From assembly GCA_037191015.1 (NCBI GenBank), contig JBBCKD010000010.1, positions 124,001 to 188,000 of the forward strand: a stretch of 64,000 nt of DNA, written 5' to 3'. The stretch comes from Ravibacter sp037191015. GTDB taxonomy: Bacteria; Bacteroidota; Bacteroidia; Cytophagales; Spirosomataceae. The translations under genes were made by a program, and so were the position numbers. The notes beneath the pieces were generated by a model. It searched no databases and was not told the DNA's origin. It was given only the letters and a program-made list of their open reading frames with translations. Positions 34,169-41,321 of this stretch are shown one piece after another; within the stretch, counting starts at the first letter, position 1, and every line of letters starts with the position of its first letter.

Positions 34169-36937
34169 CTAAAAGCGGAAATTATAAGTAATGGTGGGAA
34201 CGGGATTTCCGAAAATGGACAGTTTGTAGCCCTCGACACTCCCGCTGGCGGTCTGGAAGTATACCGATGAAGGATTGCGCCTTCCGAGTAAATTGAAGAC
34301 AGCGACTGTCCAGGAGCTGTGGGCCAGCTTTTTTATCTTGTGATTACCTTCGATATTGAGCGATACATCTACCCGGTAATAATCCGGGATCCGGTACTGG
34401 TTTCGTTCTGCATAGAAAATCCGCCAGGAGCCGTCCGCGAAGTACTTCCCGACCGGCGGCGTATAAGGCCTCCCCGTACTGTAGGTCAGGTTGAGTGATA
34501 TATTGAACCGGTGGGTGAATTTATAATTACCTGCGAAAGTGAAATCATGGGGCTTGTCGTAATTGGCCGGGTAATAATCGCCGTTGTTCGGCGCGTCTTC
34601 CGATTCTCTGTCCAGCGCCCTCAGCAAAGTCCTGGAATAGGTATAGGCCACCCAGCCGTTTACTTTACCGGCCAGTTTTTTGGCCATCAGCTCTACGCCG
34701 TAGGCTTTCCCGTTTGTATTGATGGTGGCCGTCTCTATGTTATGATTGAGAATGAGCGAATCGCCGCTTTTAAAATCCAGGAAATTACGGATCTGCTTAT
34801 AATAGGTTTCGGCAGAAATCTCAAGCTTATTGTTCATGAGATTTTTATACCAGCCAACAGAAACCTGGGCTCCTTTCTGAGGTTCCAGGTGCAGGTCGCT
34901 TAATTTCCAGACGTCGGTAGGGGCGATGGTCATGGTGTTGGTCAGCAGGTGTATATACTGGCGGGTGGTATTGAAGCTGGCTTTCAGCGATTCGTTGCCG
35001 GAAAGCGCGTATCTTAAGGAAGCCCTGTATTCGGGCTGCAGGTAAGTACGGATCGCCTCACCTTTACCATATTGCACTGTTTCGGTTATATACTGCTTTT
35101 CCAGGGGTAAACCGGGAGCGTACAGCGAGACATTTTTCGGCCCGAGGTAGTTGAACATGGACAAGCGAAGCCCTGCAGAGACGAGCAGCCTCCGGGAGAT
35201 GTCATAGTGGTTTTCCAGGTAAACTGCGCTTTCCAATCCCTGTTCGGGTTCAAGCGCATTGTTCCTCACCAGCGATTGTTCGCCCACAGCCGTCATATCG
35301 CCCGAACGAAGCTCATATCGTGTGGAAGCAGCCCCGAAATGAAGCTTGTATGTGTCGCTGATATCATATTCGAAATCGAGCCTCGCATTGTACTGCCTGA
35401 TCCCGAAGCCCAGCGTGAAAGCATTTTCCGGTACCCGGGTACTGTTCATATCATAGCTGTACTGGTTGTGGGAAAGCGAAATGCTGCCGAAGAACTTTTT
35501 AGAGAGCATCCGCTTCCATTTGAAGGATATAAGCTTATTCTGGTAAGAATAGGCGGTGTCTCCCACGAGCCTGAACCGGTCATTGCTCAGGTAGCCGCTC
35601 AGGTACACGCTGTTCCGCTGGTCGACTTCGTGGCTCAGGTGGACATTTACGTCGTAAAAGGAGGCGCTCCCGTTTCTGAAACTGGGATTCTGTACTTTTT
35701 TGAGAAGCCAGTCGGAATAAGTCGACCGTCCCGAAATCAGGAAAGAGCTCTTGTCTTTTACGATAGGACCTTCTATAGAAAGTTTTCCCGTAACCAGCCC
35801 TATTCCGCCGGCGCCGACCAGCTTTTTCCGGTTGCCGTCCCTGCTGTTTATTTCCAGCACCGACGATAACCTTCCTCCGTACCGTGACGGAATCGCGCTT
35901 TTATACAGCTCGACGTCTTTGAGAATATCCGGGTTGAACGAGGTGAAAAAGCCGAATAAATGAGACGGATTGTAAATCGGGACATCGTTGAAGGTGATCA
36001 GGTTCTGGTCTGCGGAGCCTCCTCTTATATTCAGGCCGACGCTGCTTTCTCCCACAGATTTTACGCCGGGAACCGCCATGACGGTCCTGAGCAGGTCTGA
36101 TTCGCCGAGCGCGGAAGGGATCTGCCGGATGGTCTTCATGCTCAGCTTTACCTGCCCCATCTGGCTTCCGGCAACGTTGGCGTCGGCCCCTGCCACAATC
36201 GCGACCTCCCGCAGCGCGATCACGCTTTCTTTCATTTCAATGTCGAGTGTACCATTTCCGTACACATCGACGGTACGGTGAGTTTCTCTCATACCGAAGC
36301 TCTTTATCCGGAGGGTATGTTTACCTTTCGGCAAGGTGAGCGAATAATAGCCCAGCGCGTCGGCAATGGTTCCTATGGAAGGCTTTTCCAGAAAAACGGC
36401 GGCGCCGATCAGCGGTTCCCCGTTTTTGATGTTTCTTACGTAGCCCGTGATAGTGGCATTGCCCGGTGTTCTCCTGTACGTTTTGGCTCCGATGTCATGA
36501 ACCTTGCTTTCTTCGGACGAGATCAGCCGGTTGGTTTCCTCGCTGTCGGGAAGCGCATAGGAAATGACGGAACCGGAGGTGGAATCGGGACTTTCGGAAG
36601 GAAGCCGGGTGATGATAGGCGCTTTTTGCGTAATAAAAACCCGGTTCGAAGGATCGATCGAAAAATGGAAGTCGGTATCCCTGAAAAGTGCAGATAAGAT
36701 GGCAGAAAGAGTCTGGTTCTTTGCCTGCATGGTTACCTGCAGGCTGTCGAAACGCTCCGGATCGTAGAAAAATGTATAACCGGTCTGCCGCTCCAGGTCG
36801 CCGATGAAGAGATCGAAGCTTATGTTCAGAAAATCGACCGATACCTGCTGTGCCTTTTCCTGGGCATGGACGCTACCTGCAGCAGACAGCAGGATAAAGG
36901 TCAGTAAAATACGAATGGGTGGTAGTACTTTTCTCAT
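34169..36937 (-). CDS. TonB-dependent receptor with STN and carboxypeptidase-like N-terminal domains
   Basis: 922 residues. Order of parts: signal peptide (ILLTFILLSAAGSVHA, residues 10-25), STN (secretin/TonB N-terminal) domain about 30-110 (ISFDLFIGDLERQTGYTFFY), a linker, a CarboxypepD_reg-like domain about 165-240 (GYVRNIKNGEPLIGAAVFL), plug about 265-385 (GESDLLRTVMAVPGVKSV, GGSADQNLITFNDVPIYNP), and a 22-strand barrel ending in Phe (TITYNFRF). STN domains normally talk to FecR anti-sigma factors, but no fecI/fecR lies nearby. No SusD follows, so it is not a SusC. The gene overlaps its upstream neighbour by 4 bases. Confidence 0.93.
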   Translation of the reverse strand: MRKVLPPIRILLTFILLSAAGSVHAQEKAQQVSVDFLNISFDLFIGDLERQTGYTFFYDPERFDSLQVTMQAKNQTLSAILSALFRDTDFHFSIDPSNRVFITQKAPIITRLPSESPDSTSGSVISYALPDSEETNRLISSEESKVHDIGAKTYRRTPGNATITGYVRNIKNGEPLIGAAVFLEKPSIGTIADALGYYSLTLPKGKHTLRIKSFGMRETHRTVDVYGNGTLDIEMKESVIALREVAIVAGADANVAGSQMGQVKLSMKTIRQIPSALGESDLLRTVMAVPGVKSVGESSVGLNIRGGSADQNLITFNDVPIYNPSHLFGFFTSFNPDILKDVELYKSAIPSRYGGRLSSVLEINSRDGNRKKLVGAGGIGLVTGKLSIEGPIVKDKSSFLISGRSTYSDWLLKKVQNPSFRNGSASFYDVNVHLSHEVDQRNSVYLSGYLSNDRFRLVGDTAYSYQNKLISFKWKRMLSKKFFGSISLSHNQYSYDMNSTRVPENAFTLGFGIRQYNARLDFEYDISDTYKLHFGAASTRYELRSGDMTAVGEQSLVRNNALEPEQGLESAVYLENHYDISRRLLVSAGLRLSMFNYLGPKNVSLYAPGLPLEKQYITETVQYGKGEAIRTYLQPEYRASLRYALSGNESLKASFNTTRQYIHLLTNTMTIAPTDVWKLSDLHLEPQKGAQVSVGWYKNLMNNKLEISAETYYKQIRNFLDFKSGDSLILNHNIETATINTNGKAYGVELMAKKLAGKVNGWVAYTYSRTLLRALDRESEDAPNNGDYYPANYDKPHDFTFAGNYKFTHRFNISLNLTYSTGRPYTPPVGKYFADGSWRIFYAERNQYRIPDYYRVDVSLNIEGNHKIKKLAHSSWTVAVFNLLGRRNPSSVYFQTASGSVEGYKLSIFGNPVPTITYNFRF

Positions 36938-37698
36938 ATCCCTGAGGCAGGCTGATTTATAATTTTAGCTATTTCGAGAAGGTGCTGTTCGATATCTCCC
37001 CTGAAGGAAGAAGGAGCGTACCTGAAATAGCTGCGGATTTTTTTCCGGTGTTCCGGGAACAGGCGGTAGATGTCTTTTTTATACCGGATTCGCCTGTATT
37101 CACCTCCTGTGTAAAAAAAATAGGGGCTTACATCTACATATATGGGGATCACCTTGAGATCCTCGTATTTTTCCAGTCGTATCTTTTTCCGGAGGCATAT
37201 TAATTTGATATCGCCTTCGTACAGCGTCTGGTAAATCCCTTTTTTAAGCTGCGGATGATTGGAAACCAGTTCAAAATAACTGTTGTTGAGCGTAAAATGC
37301 TCCACCTTGGCGGAGTCTAACCGGACCAGGTAGCCATGGAGCGGCTGCTTAATGACCAGCATGCCCAGGGTGGCGTCATAATGCATCTGGAACGGTCCGT
37401 AATCCTGGCCGTCGTACCGGAGCGTACCGGTGAGCAAATCTCTTGTCAGGTAAAACTGGTGGGTTTTTGCGTTCCGGTCGTAGATGTGATAACGCGGACC
37501 GTTGAACAGGTATTGGGATAGATAGGTAGCGTCGGCATGCAGCCGTTGCGGAAGACGCAGGGTGTCCGTCCGGGTTGTTTCTGAGACTGTGTATGCAGGC
37601 GGAGAATCCGTAAAGGCGGGTGGTGTATTTGAAAAAAAAGCTACCCAATGAAAAACAATATGTAGAATAGTCATAGTACTGATTACTTTTCCTAACAC
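36934..37698 (-). CDS. Exported protein of unknown function, first gene of the receptor operon
   Basis: 254 residues, or 246 if the second Met (37674) is used. The N-terminus (TILHIVFHWVAFFSNTPPAF) is a weak signal peptide or membrane anchor. The mature part appears beta-rich in its first two thirds (FNGPRYHIYDRNAKTHQFY, GPFQMHYDATLGMLVIK) and ends with basic helices (KKDIYRLFPEHRKKIRSYF). Its stop overlaps the start of the TonB receptor (TGA within ATGA), so the products are made together. FecR or a sigma factor would be the textbook gene here; this protein resembles neither. Confidence 0.7.
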   Translation of the reverse strand: MLGKVISTMTILHIVFHWVAFFSNTPPAFTDSPPAYTVSETTRTDTLRLPQRLHADATYLSQYLFNGPRYHIYDRNAKTHQFYLTRDLLTGTLRYDGQDYGPFQMHYDATLGMLVIKQPLHGYLVRLDSAKVEHFTLNNSYFELVSNHPQLKKGIYQTLYEGDIKLICLRKKIRLEKYEDLKVIPIYVDVSPYFFYTGGEYRRIRYKKDIYRLFPEHRKKIRSYFRYAPSSFRGDIEQHLLEIAKIINQPASGI

Positions 37699-37844
37699 AG
37701 TAACTGTTGCAATTCGCGAGAATCCAGGAGTTACAGAGGCTATAGTTTACGAAAATAGTAATTTTTTTATTGAGGAGTATAAAGAAAGTGAGAAGGTTGG
37801 AATGGTTGCCTTTAGCTATATAAGGAAGGAAAGAAAAAATCTTG

Positions 37845-37852
37845 TAATTTTG
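37845..37852 (+). promoter_or_regulatory. -7 box candidate before the DUF4290 gene
   Basis: TAATTTTG matches TAnnTTTG perfectly 40 bases before the proposed TTG start. No -33 element is visible at normal spacing. Confidence 0.4.
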
Positions 37853-37892
37853 CAGTTCGGAAAAACATCTTCTCCGGATAAACGCAACTTCC

Positions 37893-38606
37893 TTGAAAGA
37901 GTACGGTAGCAATGTTCAGAAACTGGCCGATCATATCAAAACGATAGGTGATCGGGAGAAACGCACACTTTACGCGCATATCCTGGTGGAGCTCATGAGG
38001 CAGATTCATCCTGCAATGAAGGACAACCAGGACTACACCAATAAGCTTTGGGATGATCTTTATATCATTTCGGGCTTTGAGCTGGATGTCGACAGCCCGT
38101 TTCCCGCGCCGTCAAAGGAGGCCCTGGGGAAGAAGCCCCTGCCTGTGGGCTATAACCAGCACGGGCTGGTTTACCGGCATTACGGGCGCAATCTCGAATT
38201 GCTGGTAGAGCGGGCTATCGATACAGAGGATGTCGATGACCGGCTGGCCTTCGTGTCTTATATTTTCAGGCTGATGAGGTCGTTCTACAGCACGTGGAAC
38301 AAAGACAATGTCGAGGATTCGGTTCTGCTTGAGCAGCTGGAGCTCATTTCAAAAGGGAGACTGCACAATGAGCTGACCTATATAAAGGAAAAAGGCCCTA
38401 TCGAGGCTTCGCCTAAAGACCGGAACAGCGGCCTTGAACGCCAGAGAGGCGGCCAGGTGACAGGCTACCAGTCCCAGACAGGCAGCTATAATTTTGTTCC
38501 TGATCGTTTTAATTCGACTTCCTACAATGCCGGCGGGACCAGTAATCATAACAGGCACCGGCAGCACAACAAGTTTAACAAGAACCGGAACAGGAAGGGG
38601 AAATAG
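37893..38606 (+). CDS. DUF4290 protein with TTG start
   Basis: 237 residues. The conserved family start, KEYGSNVQKLADHIKTIGDREKR, is intact, followed by MRQIHPAMKDNQDYTNKLWDDLY (split), VGYNQHGLVYRHYGRN and a low-complexity, Asn/Arg/Lys-rich tail after about residue 175. In this frame a stop stands at 37845-37847 and no ATG or GTG precedes the conserved block, so TTG at 37893 is the only standard start. The family is a Bacteroidota core protein of unknown function, frequently next to murA as here (43-base gap). It looks soluble and cytosolic. Confidence 0.85.
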   Translation: MKEYGSNVQKLADHIKTIGDREKRTLYAHILVELMRQIHPAMKDNQDYTNKLWDDLYIISGFELDVDSPFPAPSKEALGKKPLPVGYNQHGLVYRHYGRNLELLVERAIDTEDVDDRLAFVSYIFRLMRSFYSTWNKDNVEDSVLLEQLELISKGRLHNELTYIKEKGPIEASPKDRNSGLERQRGGQVTGYQSQTGSYNFVPDRFNSTSYNAGGTSNHNRHRQHNKFNKNRNRKGK

Positions 38607-38649
38607 CTGCTGACGGTATTTAAAGGTATAAATTCTATCATTTTTAACT

Positions 38650-39957
38650 ATGGCGTCCTTCAGAATAACAGGGGGCAGGCGCCTGAAGGGAGACATTTAT
38701 CCCCAGGGAGCCAAAAATGAAGCACTTCAGATATTGTGCGCTGTTTTACTGACTTCCGAGCCGGTTACAGTACATAATATCCCGGATATAAGGGATGTCA
38801 ATCAGCTTATTGACCTTCTCGGCGATCTGGGGGTCCGGGTCGAAAGGCTTACCGGGTCGTCGGTACGGTTCCAGGCCGACGAAGTTAACCTGGGCTACCT
38901 CGAGACGGCCCTTTATAAGGAGAAGGCTACTGCGCTGCGGGGGTCAGTGATGCTGCTGGGGCCTATGCTCGGGAGGTTCGGAAAAGGGAGTATTTCACGG
39001 CCGGGAGGCGACAAAATCGGTCGCAGGCGTCTTGATACCCATTTCCTGGGATTTGAAAAACTGGGAGCAGCCTTTCATTACGACGATGAGGACGGAGGAT
39101 TTTACCGGGTCGAAGCCGAAAAGCTGAAAGGGACCTATATGCTGCTGGATGAAGCCTCGGTAACCGGGACCGCCAACGTGGTGATGGCGGCGGTGCTTGC
39201 TGAGGGCGTCACTACCATTTATAACGCCGCCTGTGAACCCTATCTGCAGCAGCTATGCAGGATGCTCAACAGGATGGGCGCGAAGATAGGAGGTGTAGGG
39301 TCCAACCTGCTTATCATTGAAGGGGTCGAAAGCCTGGGAGGGACGGAACATACCATGCTCCCGGACATGATAGAAATAGGCAGCTTTATAGGGCTTGCCG
39401 CTATGACGCAGTCCGAAATTACCATTAAGAACTGCCGGGTAAAGGAATTGGGGATCATCCCGGATGTTTTCCGGCGACTGGGTATCAACCTCGAAATCCG
39501 GGGAGATGACATTCATATCCCGGCCCGGGAGAAATACCGGATAGAGACTTTCCTCGACGGCTCGACCATGACCGTTGCCGACGCTCCATGGCCCGGGTTT
39601 ACGCCCGACCTGCTGAGTATTGTACTGGTAACGGCCATCCAGGCCCAGGGGACGGTGCTGATTCATCAGAAGATGTTCGAAAGCCGCCTGTTTTTCGTAG
39701 ATAAGCTGATCGATATGGGAGCCCAGATTATTTTGTGCGATCCCCACCGGGCGACAGTGATCGGTCTTAACAGGGAGTCGCAACTGAAAGGTATCCGGAT
39801 GACATCGCCCGATATCCGCGCAGGGGTGGCGCTGCTCATCGCTGCATTGTCCGCAAAAGGTACCAGCGTTATAGACAATATCGAGCAGATCGACAGGGGA
39901 TACCAGAATATTGACGCCCGCCTGAATGCTATCGGGGCGGAGATTGAGAGGGTGTAG
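38650..39957 (+). CDS. murA: UDP-N-acetylglucosamine 1-carboxyvinyltransferase MurA (Asp variant)
   Basis: 435 residues of the EPSP-synthase fold. It has FRITGGRRLKGDIYPQGAKNEAL at the N-terminus with the substrate-binding Lys-Asn pair, and LIDMGAQIILCDPHRATVIG later. The loop that carries the fosfomycin-sensitive Cys115 in E. coli reads SRPGGDKIGRRRLD, so the residue is Asp121. MurA makes the first committed precursor of peptidoglycan. The Asp form remains active in other bacteria (Mycobacterium, Chlamydia) and is intrinsically insensitive to fosfomycin. It sits 43 bases after the DUF4290 gene, likely as one operon. Confidence 0.96.
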   Translation: MASFRITGGRRLKGDIYPQGAKNEALQILCAVLLTSEPVTVHNIPDIRDVNQLIDLLGDLGVRVERLTGSSVRFQADEVNLGYLETALYKEKATALRGSVMLLGPMLGRFGKGSISRPGGDKIGRRRLDTHFLGFEKLGAAFHYDDEDGGFYRVEAEKLKGTYMLLDEASVTGTANVVMAAVLAEGVTTIYNAACEPYLQQLCRMLNRMGAKIGGVGSNLLIIEGVESLGGTEHTMLPDMIEIGSFIGLAAMTQSEITIKNCRVKELGIIPDVFRRLGINLEIRGDDIHIPAREKYRIETFLDGSTMTVADAPWPGFTPDLLSIVLVTAIQAQGTVLIHQKMFESRLFFVDKLIDMGAQIILCDPHRATVIGLNRESQLKGIRMTSPDIRAGVALLIAALSAKGTSVIDNIEQIDRGYQNIDARLNAIGAEIERV

Positions 39958-39986
39958 TTTTTTAACCGGGATAAACTGACAAAGAG

Positions 39987-40472
39987 TTGGTCCATCAATT
40001 CCAGGCAGTTATTGACATCATCGGGATCAATCCTTTCGTATTTGTTCCCGACTCCATATTGCTGGATATTTTCAGGCAGGCCGGCAGAGGGAAAGGACCG
40101 ATTGCGATAAAAGGCGCCGTCAACGAAAGACCCTATACTCAGACGCTGGTCAAATACAAGGGGGCGTGGCGGCTGTACATCAATATTGAAATGCTGGAGA
40201 ATTCTCCCAGGAGGATCGGTGAAGAAATAAGAGTGTCTATTACCTACAATCCGGAACCACCGGAAGTTACAGCTCCGCCAGCCTTTTTACTGGCTCTGGA
40301 AAATGATCCGGAAGCCAAAAGAGTTTTCGATAACCTCCCCGCCTATCTGAAAAAAGAAATCAGCCGTTATCTTTATTACCTGAAAACTGAAAAAAGCCTG
40401 AACAGGAATATTGCCCGGGCTCTCAACTTTCTAAGGGGCAAAGAGCGTTTTATCGGGAGGGATAAACCCTGA
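39987..40472 (+). CDS. YdeI/DUF1905 family protein with TTG start
   Basis: 161 residues in two parts. An N-terminal DUF1905 beta-barrel (HQFQAVIDIIGINPFVFVP, then GPIAIKGAVNERPYTQTLVKY) precedes a C-terminal YdeI/OmpD-associated helical part (ALENDPEAKRVFDNLPAYLKK split, ISRYLYYLKTEKSLNRNI). A stop codon at 39972-39974 leaves TTG 39987 as the only usual start. The two-domain form is common in Bacteroidota and has no established function; the YdeI name comes from a bacteriocin-tolerance link in Salmonella. It lies 30 bases after murA. Confidence 0.8.
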   Translation: MVHQFQAVIDIIGINPFVFVPDSILLDIFRQAGRGKGPIAIKGAVNERPYTQTLVKYKGAWRLYINIEMLENSPRRIGEEIRVSITYNPEPPEVTAPPAFLLALENDPEAKRVFDNLPAYLKKEISRYLYYLKTEKSLNRNIARALNFLRGKERFIGRDKP

Positions 40473-40550
40473 CCTTTGCCCCTGTGATCAATTCAGTAGG
40501 ATGCCCCCGACAGTTCCCGGACAGGGCCGGTAGGGAATTAATACTAAAAG

Positions 40551-40609
40551 AGCCCCGGTATCGTTTACAAAACATCCACTACGAAAGAAGCTCATCAGCA
40601 TACGGGGCT
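40551..40609. repeat. Long-armed inverted repeat in intergenic region
   Basis: AGCCCCGGTAT (40551-40561) pairs with ATACGGGGCT (40600-40609) with a one-base bulge, enclosing about 38 bases. A short A run precedes it. It may act as a weak terminator after the YdeI/DUF1905 gene or be part of a structured RNA. The rest of 40473-40772 shows no convincing gene. Confidence 0.4.
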
Positions 40610-40612
40610 TCT

Positions 40613-40629
40613 GCTGTTCCGGGAACAGC
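40613..40629. repeat. 17-base perfect palindrome
   Basis: GCTGTTCC G GGAACAGC: two 8-base arms around one central base, located 143 bases before the barrel protein gene. It could be an operator or form a small hairpin immediately after the larger inverted repeat. Confidence 0.45.
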
Positions 40630-40772
40630 CGTTCCTTTCACCTTTACGCATTTTCAGCTAAGCCGAATAGAGCGGTATTGCGGACAAGTTTCCCAGGTAT
40701 AATCAACAAATAAAGCCGTAAAATCAGGGAAGCCGAAAACTGAGCAGAGTAGGCATCATTAAAATCAACACT

Positions 40773-41315
40773 ATGACAACTTCAGTAAAGAGCAGCAAGA
40801 TGGCATGCATCGCTTTTATCTTACTATCTGCAGCAGCCTTCGGACAATCTCCGGAAAACAGGATCGGTATCGGGTTCAACGTAAACCGGTTTCAGGATGA
40901 TTTCGGCCTCGGGCTGCATCTTGTAAGCCCCTATTTTGCAAACTCGAAAGCCGCAGTAAGAATCGGAGGAAACCTGCAATGGTTCCAGTATATAGATGGA
41001 AATGAGGTTACCTGGTCTCCTTACGGGAACATCCAGGTTGGTATAAGGGGAAGACAGCCGGTGGTAGACGACAGGATTTACATCTACGGGGAAGGCGGCG
41101 GATTGTTATTGCTTCCTAATACCGCGTTTTCATCTGAAAAGACCCGGACGGGTGGTTACGGATTATTCGGATTTGAATTCTACACCAGTCCCCGCTTCAG
41201 CTATTTTGTAGAGCTGGGTGGAATGGGGGCCGGGGCTAAGGCTGATAAATTAATATCCAAGCCTATCTATTCCAACGGATTTGCTACCACCGTAGGATTC
41301 CGGATTATTCCCTGA
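40773..41315 (+). CDS. Small outer-membrane beta-barrel-like protein
   Basis: 180 residues with a signal peptide (ACIAFILLSAAAFGQ, cleavage after AFGQ near residue 26). The mature protein consists of alternating amphipathic strands (RIGIGFNVNRFQDDFGLGLHL split, SPYGNIQVGIRGR, GGYGLFGFEFYTSPRFSYFVEL split) and ends FATTVGFRIIP, resembling eight-stranded barrels of the OmpA/OmpW type. No ligand can be proposed. It is convergent with the cytochrome-containing gene, six bases between stops. Confidence 0.75.
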   Translation: MTTSVKSSKMACIAFILLSAAAFGQSPENRIGIGFNVNRFQDDFGLGLHLVSPYFANSKAAVRIGGNLQWFQYIDGNEVTWSPYGNIQVGIRGRQPVVDDRIYIYGEGGGLLLLPNTAFSSEKTRTGGYGLFGFEFYTSPRFSYFVELGGMGAGAKADKLISKPIYSNGFATTVGFRIIP

Positions 41316-41321
41316 TCCGGG

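Noticed and set aside
37740..37760. CGAAAATA as minus-strand promoter of the receptor operon
   Set aside because: It reads TATTTTCG on the minus strand, one mismatch from the -7 consensus, with no -33 element at correct spacing; the same octamer near 25970 is equally unsupported.
40484..40702. 72-codon open frame as a small protein gene
   Set aside because: It spans the inverted repeat and palindrome, has no family likeness or plausible start context, and looks non-coding.
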